DNA of 64,000 nt. Source: CAYNRE01 sp964399535. Lineage in GTDB: Bacteria; Planctomycetota; Planctomycetia; Pirellulales; CAYNRE01. Both the position numbers and the translations under genes were made by a program. Below the pieces are notes generated by a model, which made no database searches, was not told where the DNA came from, and saw nothing but the letters and a program-made list of their open reading frames with translations. Below, piece by piece: positions 30,539 through 40,153 of the stretch (position 1 is the first letter of the stretch; every line of letters begins with the position of its first letter). The stretch covers positions 558,001 to 622,000 of the forward strand of contig CAYNRE010000070.1 of the NCBI GenBank assembly GCA_964399535.1, in the 5' to 3' direction.

Positions 30539-31444
30539 ATGCCAAATATCTCCATTCACGGGGTGCTCTATAACGGAAACGAATATGACCCATACGAGTG
30601 GGCAGAGGCACCAACCTGCCCACAGCGGGACAAGCGCCGGCTTGCACTTCGCCGCTTCCCGTGGCCGCAGACAAAGACCGAACTCGTGTTGCGCCGCGCC
30701 AATAACCACGCAGAAACAAAACTTGACCGGCTCAATCGGCTAGACAGCTTAATCGGCTCCGTGGGTCTCGATTTGTTTCTGCAAGTCTCGGAGCTAGAGC
30801 CGAGCCCGCAGGTAATTCTCGATTTCGTAAACCAGGTGGGTCTACTCGGAATCGAGCCAGAGGAAATGCGATTGCATTTCTACCAAGAGCAATTTGTTTG
30901 GATGAACTACGCGGTGCACTGTTGGGAAGCCTTGTGCAGTGATTCCCCCGGGCGATGCCAGTCTGCATTGTTCCTTGACCCCAGCCATGCGCGGCCCGAA
31001 GAACCTTGTTCAGCGGACCCTCGCGTGGAGTTAGCGTTTAGTCTTGGGGGTCTTGTAAGCCGGCAGTTAAGTGAAGCAACCTTGCCCAAACTTGGCATTG
31101 CCTACTTCTATACCGTCAACGGGGGCAAGGGATTCGAGTTTGAACTAACAGCGCCATCAATGCGTGCCCAGCTTTGGTTGCAATTCGCTAACGCGCTGGT
31201 CGAGAAGGTCGCCCTATACCGCTGCCCCACGTGCAACCGGCCGCAAGTATTGGTCCCCGGCGAGAACCGAACCACTCGCAAATATTGCTCGACGTATTGC
31301 CGAATCGTGGCGTTCCGCAAGGCCCAGCGCGCCGAGTCGCAGGCGACCACCGAGGAACCGGCGCCGCCAAAAACCGAATCAAAGTCGGTCCGTAAGACTG
31401 CCAAGCCGACCAAGAAACGGAGCACCAAACATGCCAAGAAGTAG
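30539..31444 (+). CDS. Unknown protein with C-terminal zinc-finger and lysine-rich tail, coupled to integrase
   Basis: 301 aa from the ATG at 30539 (AGGA at 8 bases); upstream ATGs at 30356 and 30431 lie in the divergent promoter and are unlikely. Residues 1-215 are not recognised. Near residue 230 a zinc-binding block appears, LYRCPTCNRPQVLVPG, with CSTYCRIVAFRKAQR after it, like the C-terminal finger of CGNR-type DNA-binding proteins. The last 35 residues are lysine-rich. Its end overlaps the integrase start by 14 bases. Base composition is less GC-rich than the host. It may regulate or assist integration. Confidence 0.65.
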   Translation: MPNISIHGVLYNGNEYDPYEWAEAPTCPQRDKRRLALRRFPWPQTKTELVLRRANNHAETKLDRLNRLDSLIGSVGLDLFLQVSELEPSPQVILDFVNQVGLLGIEPEEMRLHFYQEQFVWMNYAVHCWEALCSDSPGRCQSALFLDPSHARPEEPCSADPRVELAFSLGGLVSRQLSEATLPKLGIAYFYTVNGGKGFEFELTAPSMRAQLWLQFANALVEKVALYRCPTCNRPQVLVPGENRTTRKYCSTYCRIVAFRKAQRAESQATTEEPAPPKTESKSVRKTAKPTKKRSTKHAKK

Positions 31445-32537
31445 GCGCGGCCGGGGCGAAGGGTCCATTTTCCAACGGGCCGACGGCCGCTGGGCCGCGA
31501 CAATATCGGTCGGCTACACCGATGCCGGGCGCCGCCGCCGGAAAACGGTTTACGGGCCGTCCAAGAAGGCCGTGCAGGACAAGCTCAAGGCCCTCGATGC
31601 CGAAGCCGTCATTTCGGACCCGGGCCGGCTGACGGTCGGAGAGTACCTTGACCGCTGGTTGTCGCAGGCCGTCAAGCCGACCACGGCGCCTGCCACGCAC
31701 GCGAGATATAAGGCTGCCGTTGAAAACCAGCTCAAGCCGAAGATCGGCGGTTTGCGGCTGACCATGATCCGGCCCATTCACGTCGAGCAACTTTACCGCA
31801 GCCTCGATGAAGATGGTTGCTCGGCTCGCGGGCAGCAGCTTGCCGGAATCACACTCGGCCGCGCGCTCAAACACGCCGTTCGGCTCCGGCTGATCGCCTT
31901 CAACCCGGTTCGAGAAGTCGATAAGCCGCGTGTGCCGAAAACCGAACTATCAGTTTGGGATCGCAGCCAGGCTAGCACGTTCCTACAGGCCGCCGCAGGG
32001 GATCGGCTCGAAGCTCTCTACGTGGTCGCCCTGGGCGTCGGGCTGCGCCAGGGCGAACTACTGGGGCTGCAATGGCCCGACGTCGATTTCGACGCAGGCA
32101 CGTTGACTGTGCGCCGGTCGCTCGAAGAACTCTCGGGCAAGCTCCGGTTGAAGGAAACGAAAACCGGCCGGGGGCGCCGAATCGACCTCCCGCAGTTTGT
32201 CGCCGCCGCTCTCTCCCGCCACCGGGCCGCCATGCTGGCCGAGGGCCATATCGCCGCCCCCGTCTTTTGCGACACGCAGGGGGGCTTTCTGCGCAAGGGG
32301 AACCTATCCCGCCGGTCGTTCGTTCCACTCGTGGCAAAGTCGGGTTTACCGCCGATCCGGTTCCACGATCTGCGGCACACATGCGCGACGTTGCTCTTGT
32401 CCGAGGGGGTGAACCCCAAGATCGTCGCCGAGATACTTGGCCACTCGAAGGTGCAGGTAACGCTCGATACCTACAGCCACGTGCTACCCACCATGCAACG
32501 CGATGCCGCCGCGCGGATGCAGGGCCTTCTCGGGTAG
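31431..32537 (+). CDS. int: Tyrosine integrase of the element
   Basis: 368 aa from the ATG at 31431. The N-terminus (RGEGSIFQRADGRWAATIS) is an arm-type DNA-binding domain, then a SAM-like core-binding domain (about 66-160), then the catalytic domain. Catalytic residues: Arg206 (GLRQGELLGLQW), Lys near 244, His312 and Arg315 (FHDLRHTCATLL), His338 (ILGHSKVQVTLDTY) and Tyr348. All are intact, so the enzyme is probably active. The stop is 105 bp from the att copy in tRNA-Phe, the usual int-att order. Confidence 0.95.
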   Translation: MPRSRRGRGEGSIFQRADGRWAATISVGYTDAGRRRRKTVYGPSKKAVQDKLKALDAEAVISDPGRLTVGEYLDRWLSQAVKPTTAPATHARYKAAVENQLKPKIGGLRLTMIRPIHVEQLYRSLDEDGCSARGQQLAGITLGRALKHAVRLRLIAFNPVREVDKPRVPKTELSVWDRSQASTFLQAAAGDRLEALYVVALGVGLRQGELLGLQWPDVDFDAGTLTVRRSLEELSGKLRLKETKTGRGRRIDLPQFVAAALSRHRAAMLAEGHIAAPVFCDTQGGFLRKGNLSRRSFVPLVAKSGLPPIRFHDLRHTCATLLLSEGVNPKIVAEILGHSKVQVTLDTYSHVLPTMQRDAAARMQGLLG

Positions 32538-32547
32538 CACCGCCGAG

Positions 32548-32568
32548 ATTGGCTACACTTAGGCTACA
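32548..32568 (+). promoter_or_regulatory. Putative integrase arm-type site, right end
   Basis: ATTGGCTACACTTAGGCTACA, one mismatch from 23108-23128. It lies 11 bp after the integrase stop and 73 bp before the att repeat. Confidence 0.6.
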
Positions 32569-32578
32569 TTTTCGACAA

Positions 32579-32605
32579 AAAAAGGCCCCGGAATGGGGCC
32601 TTTTT
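32579..32605. terminator. Bidirectional rho-independent terminator
   Basis: GGCCCC (32584-32589) pairs with GGGGCC (32595-32600) around GGAAT, with an A-tract on the left and a T-tract on the right. It would stop both the rightward integrase transcript and the leftward tRNA-Phe transcript. It lies inside the element, so the tRNA now uses an element-borne 3' flank. Confidence 0.85.
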
Positions 32606-32641
32606 CGTTTCACAAGTCATTTATTTACAACGGGTTATGTT

Positions 32642-32717
<76 letters not shown>

Positions 32718-33236
32718 GCGGTGAGGGGGCACACTTCGAGCGGGCTCGTGCACTCCCGCCAAAAAGGCTCCCCTCGCCGAAGCGATCCAGGATAACAAAA
32801 CTCTTCGACCCGGCAAGCGGCTCCACGGGGGACCGACCGAGCTTCGTTCGAGGCAACCGCCCGCCAAACGCCGCTAGAAGCGTGTGCTTTTCACCGGATC
32901 GCTCCCCAACCAGCTCGCAATGCCTTGTCGGCGGCGCTCGAGTCCACCATCGCCGGCGCCATAGGCCGCCCTCCCGGTGTCCAACTCGGCCCTCGTAGCG
33001 GAAACCTCCACGCTCGCGGCCGCCAAACTCCACGTTCGCCTCGCCCGAACCGGCCCTCGCTCTGACAATCTCCGCCGGTCCGGCGACAGCCACCGACCCT
33101 ACAGGCCGCTCCGCGGCGAACTCCCTGCCGGGGAACGCCAGCGAGCGCAGCCAGCCACTCGGGCGGAGCGGGTTTGCAGCCGACCACTGGGCCGGCTGTT
33201 GTGTCCGAAACGACCGCGTTCCGGTACAGGTCGGGC
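32718..33236. other. 519-bp intergenic region between tRNA-Phe and accA
   Basis: No gene with a ribosome site is supported. The tRNA promoter must lie in the left part (minus strand). Frames crossing the region are antisense or run through the tRNA. Confidence 0.5.
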
Positions 33237-34271
33237 CTACCCGGTGGGTAGATGAGGTGCCGGCACATCGACCGAGGCACGGGGAAGTTCCGCGGCCGCC
33301 GTCTCGGAGTTGCCTTCCAGATAAACGCCCATCCGCCGAAACCGATCGTACCGCTCGCCCAGCAATTGATCGATCGGACGGCCAACCAACTCGCGCAGCG
33401 TGCGCATGAGGTACATTTTCAACCGCGCGGCCATCTGATGATGGTCGCGATGGGCGCCCCCAAGCGGCTCTTCCAAAACGTCGTCGATCACCCTCAGCGC
33501 CAGCAAATCGCGCGAGGTAAATCGCAAGGCTCGGGCCGCCTCTTTGGCAAACTTTCCGTGCTTCCACAATATGCCGGCGCAACCCTCGGGGCTAATCACC
33601 GAGTAGTAGGCAAACTCGAGCATCGCCACCCGGTCGCCCACGCCCACGCCCAGGGCCCCGCCCGAGCCCCCTTCGCCGATTACCACGCACACCACCGGCG
33701 TTGGCAACCGCGACATCTCCAGAATATTGGTGGCGATGATCTGGGCCTGTCCGCGCTCTTCAGCGCCAATGCCTGGATAGGCCCCACCGGTATCGATGAG
33801 GGTGATGACCGGCATTTGGTACTTGGCGGCCAGGCGCATTTTGGCCAGCGCCTTGCGGTAACCCTCGGGGTGGGCCATGCCGAAGTTGCAGGCGCTGCGT
33901 TCCTTGACCGTCTTGCCCTTTTGGTGGCCGATGACCATGACCTTGTGTTGGTCGAGCTTGGCGAATCCGCTCCGCAGAGCGCGGTCGTCGCCGAAAGCCT
34001 TGTCGCCGTGCAATTCGACGAATTCGTCGAAGACCAGGTCGAGGTAATCGGTCGTCATCGGCCGATCGGGATGCCGCGCAACCTGCACGATCTCCCAAGG
34101 TTCGAGCTGGCTGAAGATGCGGCGTTTGGTCTCGGCCAGTTCCTTGCGCAGCGACCGCACTTCGTCGCGGGCGCCGGCGTCCTGGTCGGCCAGGGTTTCC
34201 AACCTGGCCAGCCGCTCTTCAAGCTCGTAGATCGGCCGCTCGAAAGGCAGCCGATGGGTGGGCGAGGCCAT
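33237..34271 (-). CDS. accA: Acetyl-CoA carboxylase carboxyltransferase subunit alpha
   Basis: 344 aa, close to the usual ~320. FERPIYELEERLARLE at the start, VIGHQKGKTVKERSACNFGM, DTGGAYPGIGAEERGQAQI, and VVIGEGGSGGALGVGVGDRV are AccA signatures of the crotonase-like carboxyltransferase fold. With AccD it transfers the carboxyl group from biotin to acetyl-CoA to make malonyl-CoA for fatty acid synthesis. accD is not in the window. Transcribed alone toward the tRNA. Confidence 0.97.
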   Translation of the reverse strand: MASPTHRLPFERPIYELEERLARLETLADQDAGARDEVRSLRKELAETKRRIFSQLEPWEIVQVARHPDRPMTTDYLDLVFDEFVELHGDKAFGDDRALRSGFAKLDQHKVMVIGHQKGKTVKERSACNFGMAHPEGYRKALAKMRLAAKYQMPVITLIDTGGAYPGIGAEERGQAQIIATNILEMSRLPTPVVCVVIGEGGSGGALGVGVGDRVAMLEFAYYSVISPEGCAGILWKHGKFAKEAARALRFTSRDLLALRVIDDVLEEPLGGAHRDHHQMAARLKMYLMRTLRELVGRPIDQLLGERYDRFRRMGVYLEGNSETAAAELPRASVDVPAPHLPTG

Positions 34272-34465
34272 AACACCACTCAGCGGAAACTGTCCGAAGC
34301 CCTTGGTTCGCCAAGCCGACCAAACAAAGGGGCCCAGCGCATCAGCCTTCCCACTTTATCACAGCGGCCCCGTACCGGGAAACGCCAAACCGGGGGCCCC
34401 CGGCGATTCGTCGCTCGGGGAAAGACCGTCGGCGGGGTCGACCACCGGGGCTTGCATCCCTCGGC

Positions 34466-35362
34466 TTACCCCTCGGCCTCGGGGGCCTCGTCGGGAGCCC
34501 GGGGCGCAACCTTAAAGACCCGGGTTCGGGCGAACTCGCGCAGGAACGCCTCGAGCGATTCGGGCCGGTCTTTGGGGCGTTTGGCCAGGGCGCGAATGAT
34601 CAGGTCGGAAAACTCCGGCGTCACGTTCTTGTTCATCGCCTCGAGGCGCGGCGGGACAGCGCGGAGATGTTTTTGCAACAGTTCGGGGGCCGACGGCGCG
34701 GTAAAAGGTGGCTTGCCGTAAACCAGTTGAAAAACCACGCAGGCAAAGCTGTAAACGTCGGTCCGCTCGTCGACCGCCTCGCGGCGAATTTGCTCGGGAG
34801 CCAGATAGCTCAGAGTTCCTTGCACCTTGGGCTTCGAGGCAAAGAGCTTGCCCAGCCCCTTGGGCACGCGATAGGCCAGGGCGAAGTCGATCAACTTCAC
34901 CTCGCCCTCGAAGTTCATCAGGAAATTGTCGGGCTTCACGTCGCGGTGAATCCAGCCCTGTTGGTTCAGGTAGGCCAGCCCCTCGCCGGCCTGCTTGATA
35001 ATGCCGGGCACGAAGTAGGCCAGGCGATCGGCACCCCGGTTGATGTATTGCTTGAGGTTGGGATAGGCAAACAGCTCCATCACGATGTAGGGGCTACCCT
35101 GGTGCTTACCCAGTTCGTAAATGCGGATCACGTTGGGGTGCTTGAGCTTCGAGCCGACCTCGAACTCGTGCTTCAGGTAGGCCACGTGTTCGCGGTCTTG
35201 GCTGAACTGCGAGAGCAGCATCTTGATCGCGAACTTTTCCTTCTTCAGGTCGTGGTAGGCCTCCCAAACCTGGCTGGTTTGCCCGGTGAGTACCAGGTTC
35301 GACAGGCGATAAGGTCCGATGCGTTCTTGACTGGCACTAACCACGATGGCTCGATCCGGCAA
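34466..35362 (-). CDS. Ser/Thr protein kinase-like protein with DFA instead of DFG
   Basis: 298 aa with a TTG start at 35362; a GTG at 35344 is an alternative. One kinase domain fills the protein (about 15-285). The VAIK lysine (FAIKML, K47), the catalytic loop HRDVKPDN (D141) and APE-like LAPEQ are present. Two features are atypical: the metal-binding motif reads DFA rather than DFG, and the glycine loop is degenerate (LVLTGQTSQVW). No transmembrane or PASTA part exists, so it is cytosolic. It may be a low-activity or signalling kinase. Confidence 0.85.
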   Translation of the reverse strand: MPDRAIVVSASQERIGPYRLSNLVLTGQTSQVWEAYHDLKKEKFAIKMLLSQFSQDREHVAYLKHEFEVGSKLKHPNVIRIYELGKHQGSPYIVMELFAYPNLKQYINRGADRLAYFVPGIIKQAGEGLAYLNQQGWIHRDVKPDNFLMNFEGEVKLIDFALAYRVPKGLGKLFASKPKVQGTLSYLAPEQIRREAVDERTDVYSFACVVFQLVYGKPPFTAPSAPELLQKHLRAVPPRLEAMNKNVTPEFSDLIIRALAKRPKDRPESLEAFLREFARTRVFKVAPRAPDEAPEAEG

Positions 35363-35737
35363 CCGCCGACCCGAGCGGTCGGCGAAGTTCTGGCGACAAA
35401 AAGCGCGCCGCAGCAGGCCGCGCTTGGCCCAGACCGAAGTCTAACCCAAGGGGGCTCGGACGACAATTCTGGGCGCCCGATCAGTCGGGATGGCGACGAT
35501 CCGCACCGGGCAGGACGAGCAGCTACCCCATTCGAGGTGGAGTCGGGTGCCGGTGTTCTGGGTAATTCCACGTCCGATCGGTGGCACAACCGTGCGGAAT
35601 CCGGCTCAGAACTGGCAAGGAATCTGAGCGCGAATAGACCTAGCAGGCCAGTAACGCATTCCATTCTACGTATTGCACTCCTGAACTCTTAGGCACCGTC
35701 GACAAGCGGGAATCCGCTCGATCGATCGGAACTAATG
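35363..35737. other. 375-bp intergenic region upstream of the kinase gene
   Basis: No supported gene. It separates the GC-rich kinase/accA block from the AT-richer GAF gene, so it may be the edge of the accessory region. Confidence 0.45.
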
Positions 35738-38700
35738 TTAATTCAGATGCGTCAATAGCGAGAACGGACCAGCTGAGTTTACACCTGACGAAGCATTTGC
35801 AATTTCGGGCGCGCAAACGTCGAAATCCCAAAAGCGAACGTCGGACGGGCCGGACGGTGATCCCGAGCTTGGCGTGATCGACCAGAGATCACGACGAGCC
35901 AAAGCCAGCGCAGACCACAGTTCGGTTACCTGTCCCACGACCTGCTTTACCGCACTAGTATCGCGATGCCGCCCGAACAAGAAGCGGTATTCTCCGACAG
36001 ATGTGGGACCATAGCGCAGCGGTACTGACCACAGCCACTGTGTGCGCGAGCGATCGCAACGGACCCCGAACCGCACCAAATCAGCGTCGATTCCCTCGGA
36101 CGTCAGTTCTTGTCCTTTCGCTTCATCGAATCGAGAGTCGCTCAGATGCAAACTCGAGTAACTCTGTAGCGAGACAATCGAGGGAATCATCAAACTGATT
36201 CCGTCGGGATCATAGACCGACAGCGCCAATCGTTGCAACGCTGTCGGCACATCCAATTGATCAATATCGGGACTAATAGCCGACAGCGATTCTCCTAGGG
36301 AGTCCGTACTGCCCCAAATCGCCGCCAGTCGGCAGGCCGCGTAGAAGGCGAGCAAAACATTGTCACTATCGATTCTCCGCCGACAAAAATCGACTGCCAA
36401 GATGGCTTGCACACCGACGCGGTCACTCCATGCAGAAATCGGTATCCGGATCCCCGACATTCCTCGCGAATTCTCGTCACAAAACGTTAACACCTGTTGC
36501 TTCGCCAGAAACTGCGACACTGAAAACCCACTGGGTAGCATCCAGAGAGGGTCGTCGTCCATACCGACGGGAGCGGTCTTATGGTAGTCCGAGTAATACG
36601 CATACAGTCCGAAGCGATCGGCCTGCAAACTCCTCCTCTGAACCAGGATACTTGCCTGCAAGACCCCCTCGCCAAGCAGCGTGCATAGATCGACGACGAG
36701 TTCACTGGCCAGCCCGTGAGCCGAACGAATGGTGGGAATCGGACGGCAAAACATTCTCACCATCGCGGCTGTAGTTGACCTTGGCGATCCGAGTCGTGAA
36801 GGACTCTCGCCATCGCGATGGAAACCTTCGGAGATGAGCAACGGGTCCCGACGTGCATCAAGCATAGGCTTCTTCATCGCCTCCCCCACCCTCGCCAACA
36901 ACCGAGCGTCACACATGGTGTAAGGTCGCGAACTGGCCGGCCTCAAGATGCGCACAACACCTAGCAGGTCTCCTCGGTTCTCCACTCCGATTCCCAAGAA
37001 ACGGCGATGATCGCTTCCCGATGGAGCGAACGACTCGCGATACTTCAGCAAGGGCGCCACCGGAAAATCGAGCGGTAGTCCGGGCTCATTCGATTTACGG
37101 ACATTGTTTTTCCGAATAACAACACCCGGCCGTTTCCCAAGATAGCTCGTAAACCCAGGCTCGCGAAGAAGGTCGTAGCTCGCCTCGCCTTTTCCCAAAG
37201 TGCCTTCCATCGCCCGAAGGGAAACCGCCGGGCCGCGGTCCAGGTCTTGCACCACCCGGTTATCCAGGGCCACTGCTTCGACTCTGCTCGCACGGCGACT
37301 GCCTCCCGTTAACAACCCAGACGTGGCCACACACCGCAGAATTGTCTCCTCGTGCCGCCGCACGAAGATAGAGCATCCTTCGGCTTGAAAAACCTTCAAT
37401 AGGAGATCGCGCACTCCTTCGACGGCCGAAACAGGAGAAGTTGAGTACTGTCGCAGCACGCAATTCAATTCCGCTAGAGCCATGGACTGACGCTGCCGCT
37501 CAAAGTTGCGAATGACATTTCCAAGAACCTTGGCAATCACCTTGATCGCCTCGCGCAGTTCTTCGGTATTCCAGCGCTCGTCAGTGAGGCAAATGCTGAG
37601 TGCCGCGATGCTGACAGGCGGTTGTCCAGGCGTACCAACGTAGATCGGAGTCGATACGACTTGCCGAATACCCAGGATGGATGCTTTCCGTTTCTCGCGA
37701 AAATCCGGGTCGTTTTCCGGTTCAATTGCGACAACTTCACCCGGTGGGCAGCGTACAACCCGACCGGTAAAACTGCCGCTTAACGGCAACGTTTGATCGC
37801 TCTCAAATTCATAGTCGTACCCACTCGTCGCGTAGACGAACAAATCCTCCTTTTCCCAGTCGGCATACCAGATCGTGCAGAAGGCCCCGTCGCCACCAAC
37901 CTGGCGCCCAATTACCCGACAGAGCCCGCGGCAGAATGCTTCAAGTGACCACATATGAATCTCAGGATTCCAGCATAATCGGTCTTGCTCGTCAGCGTCC
38001 AACCCGCAGAGCACCAATAACGGAGGGACTAAAGTGGCGGCCGCTGCCTGCAACTCCTCAAGGTCGGTTGGACAAAATGCTTGAGGCTGTCGAGATTCAA
38101 GATTCAGCACCCCTAACTGCAATCCGTTTGGCACAACGATCGGAACTGCGAGTTCGGCAACTGTCTCGACAAGATCCTGCCTGTAGTGTGGATCACCGTG
38201 GACATCATTCGTAACGTAGCCGGCACGATTTTCAAACACTTGCCAGACAATTCCGTCGCGACACCGCAACGGCGCTTTACCAAGCCGCCCCATGTTATGG
38301 GTATAGACAGCCTCCAGGTCTCCCTCACGACGCTTTTGCCAGATTGCAGCCGTGGCCGCCTCGAAGCGCTCCGCCATGCGACCGAGCAAGTCCGCGATTC
38401 GCAACTCGGCACACTTGCGTGCCTGCCTCGCGGTCTCACGGAAGTACTCTTCGGCTGCGAACATGATCTGATTGCATCCGGCATCCACCCAACACCTAGG
38501 ATGGTCCGTCCCCGTACCCATTCTCTCTTCCAACACGACCGTAGTTTCCGCTCGCGAATCTGTTATTCCAAGTTGCTTCTGCGCCGCTCCTCCAGCTTCC
38601 TCGGCGCACTTGTCGGGGTCCGTGCGTTGAGACGCCAATTCGCCGGCCACCCATCGAAGCACCTCGATCGCGCCAGCAAGCTCGGCATCGTCAGCCGCTG

Positions 38701-38812
38701 CTTGTGCGATGGCGCGAGTGGTCTCGGGCGACGCAGACCCGAGCACAAATGCTACGAGCGAAGCGTTCTCGAATTTGCCGTGCAAACGAGGCTGATCTTC
38801 CAAAATGCTCAT
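35738..38812 (-). CDS. Large multi-GAF-domain protein without visible output domain
   Basis: 1024 aa from the ATG at 38812, which has AAGGA at 8 bases; an ATG six codons upstream is weaker. Residues about 15-60 (FVLGSASPETTRAIAQAAAD) recall the N-terminal helical motif of anti-sigma or vWA-associated proteins. Then come about four or five GAF-like domains, near 125-280, 290-445, 450-680, 690-830 and 835-980; examples are AVPIVVPNGLQLGVLNLESR and EGCSIFVRRHEETILRCVAT. There is no kinase, cyclase, HD or DNA-binding domain. It would be a cytosolic ligand- or redox-sensing scaffold. Codon use is visibly less GC-rich than neighbours. It forms a pair with the HTH gene 49 bp upstream. Confidence 0.7.
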   Translation of the reverse strand: MSILEDQPRLHGKFENASLVAFVLGSASPETTRAIAQAAADDAELAGAIEVLRWVAGELASQRTDPDKCAEEAGGAAQKQLGITDSRAETTVVLEERMGTGTDHPRCWVDAGCNQIMFAAEEYFRETARQARKCAELRIADLLGRMAERFEAATAAIWQKRREGDLEAVYTHNMGRLGKAPLRCRDGIVWQVFENRAGYVTNDVHGDPHYRQDLVETVAELAVPIVVPNGLQLGVLNLESRQPQAFCPTDLEELQAAAATLVPPLLVLCGLDADEQDRLCWNPEIHMWSLEAFCRGLCRVIGRQVGGDGAFCTIWYADWEKEDLFVYATSGYDYEFESDQTLPLSGSFTGRVVRCPPGEVVAIEPENDPDFREKRKASILGIRQVVSTPIYVGTPGQPPVSIAALSICLTDERWNTEELREAIKVIAKVLGNVIRNFERQRQSMALAELNCVLRQYSTSPVSAVEGVRDLLLKVFQAEGCSIFVRRHEETILRCVATSGLLTGGSRRASRVEAVALDNRVVQDLDRGPAVSLRAMEGTLGKGEASYDLLREPGFTSYLGKRPGVVIRKNNVRKSNEPGLPLDFPVAPLLKYRESFAPSGSDHRRFLGIGVENRGDLLGVVRILRPASSRPYTMCDARLLARVGEAMKKPMLDARRDPLLISEGFHRDGESPSRLGSPRSTTAAMVRMFCRPIPTIRSAHGLASELVVDLCTLLGEGVLQASILVQRRSLQADRFGLYAYYSDYHKTAPVGMDDDPLWMLPSGFSVSQFLAKQQVLTFCDENSRGMSGIRIPISAWSDRVGVQAILAVDFCRRRIDSDNVLLAFYAACRLAAIWGSTDSLGESLSAISPDIDQLDVPTALQRLALSVYDPDGISLMIPSIVSLQSYSSLHLSDSRFDEAKGQELTSEGIDADLVRFGVRCDRSRTQWLWSVPLRYGPTSVGEYRFLFGRHRDTSAVKQVVGQVTELWSALALARRDLWSITPSSGSPSGPSDVRFWDFDVCAPEIANASSGVNSAGPFSLLTHLN

Positions 38813-38861
38813 TGTTCCATCCTTTGCCATCCCGAATCACTAACAACTTTGCGATCCCTCA

Positions 38862-39728
38862 CTACAATTCCAGACCGCCGAGCCGGTTTGCCACCGCCTC
38901 GGCCGCGTCTATGACGCGCCGGGCGCATTCGCCAAGCGAAAGTACTGTCGGGCAGTCCTTAAGTGCGTCGACCAGAGCAGGCACCTCTAACTCAACCCCG
39001 TGCCGCGCTGATGAACGGCGGCAATAACTTCCCAACGCTCGCAAATTCAACTTCGTGTTAGGACTCGCATCTGCGAGCAACTCGCAGCTCAGATCGATTT
39101 CAAGCTCCCGTTCGTTGGGCAACAGGTCTTGTGCCCGCACTCCGAGTGCCCCTGCCAAGATCAACAGCGTTCGAAGAGTCGGCATGCGGTAAAGTTGCCC
39201 GCGGCAGAGCCCGACGATTCGCGCCAACTCTGCGATCGACTTGACCCCGCCGCGATTGCGGCTCTCGGCTAAATATTCTGCCAGTCCAACCGAGAATCGT
39301 TCGAGAAACAGCCTCTCGTAACCCGGCAGGAGCCGCCCTTGGCTGGTTTTGGCAATGCCACACCACCAAGGAAAATTGAGAATCTCGCCAATCGAGTTGG
39401 TCCGAATGTAGCGCAAGAGCGTCTGATCCGTTTTGGCCAGATCGCCATTATGCCCTGGGAGCAGTCTAATCAGCCGGTCCTGGGCTAAGAGATACTCTCC
39501 GACTGTCAATTGGTTACCTCCGAAGACCTGGCACAGCGTAGGGTCTTCCCACCAGACGGCTGTCGGAGTGTGCAAGTTGCACGCGGACCAAATCGCATCG
39601 ACCAAAATTGCTGCATCGTACGACGGCACAGTAGCTGTTGTTGAGCTCGAATGAACAAAGTCCCATACATCGCACACTCGGCGATTACCCAGCAACGCAC
39701 CGCCTGACTGGTCACTCTGCTGAACCAC
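38862..39728 (-). CDS. Protein with Xre-like helix-turn-helix, upstream of GAF protein
   Basis: 288 aa with a GTG start at 39728. The front 155 residues are not recognised. Residues about 163-205 (KSIAELARIVGLCRGQLYRM, then TLLILAGALGVRAQDLL) look like a compressed Xre-type HTH, and the tail is helical. It lies 49 bp before the GAF gene in the same direction, so they are probably one operon in which the GAF protein senses and this protein binds DNA (inference). Composition resembles the GAF gene, suggesting joint acquisition. Confidence 0.6.
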   Translation of the reverse strand: MVQQSDQSGGALLGNRRVCDVWDFVHSSSTTATVPSYDAAILVDAIWSACNLHTPTAVWWEDPTLCQVFGGNQLTVGEYLLAQDRLIRLLPGHNGDLAKTDQTLLRYIRTNSIGEILNFPWWCGIAKTSQGRLLPGYERLFLERFSVGLAEYLAESRNRGGVKSIAELARIVGLCRGQLYRMPTLRTLLILAGALGVRAQDLLPNERELEIDLSCELLADASPNTKLNLRALGSYCRRSSARHGVELEVPALVDALKDCPTVLSLGECARRVIDAAEAVANRLGGLEL

Positions 39729-39776
39729 GGCTCAGTCCTCCCATGATACGGGCCGTGCGCGGAATCTCATTTCAGT

Positions 39777-40153
39777 GTTTCTTCAGGGATTTCCGTGGGT
39801 CATTGCTGCTACGAACGTTGCCTGACGCTCAGCGCGGCGTTGACCGTTAGTGCTGGAGAGACGATTCAGGAGTAAGTCCCGGATCGCCTTGTGGCGCTCA
39901 GCTCGGGCTCGACAGAGGGGGTAGCGCCCCACCGCCTCGACCGCCGCCTCGACCGCCGCCACGGCCCCCGCAAACGGGTGACGGGCCGAGAAGACGGTGA
40001 CGGCGGAGGGGCTTCGAGCGGGCCGTTCCCAAAGGGAAAGCGGCCTCCCGGCCCTGCTGCCTGCGAGCCCGAGCTAGCCGAGCTCGAGCCACCAGGTACC
40101 AACCCCCAGGCATCTGTGTCAGCCGCTCCCTCCACGAAGTTCCCTGAAGAACC
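39777..40153. repeat. MITE-like element, copy 1
   Basis: About 377 bp. The left end TTTCTTCAGGGATTTCCGTG and the right end, read in reverse as GGTTCTTCAGGGAACTTCGT, form imperfect terminal inverted repeats. Inside are GTGGCGCTCAGCTCGGGCTC on the left and its approximate inverse GAGCCCGAGCTAGCC on the right, so the whole element can fold back. It shares long blocks in the same order with 40381-40815. No protein is supported. Confidence 0.7.
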
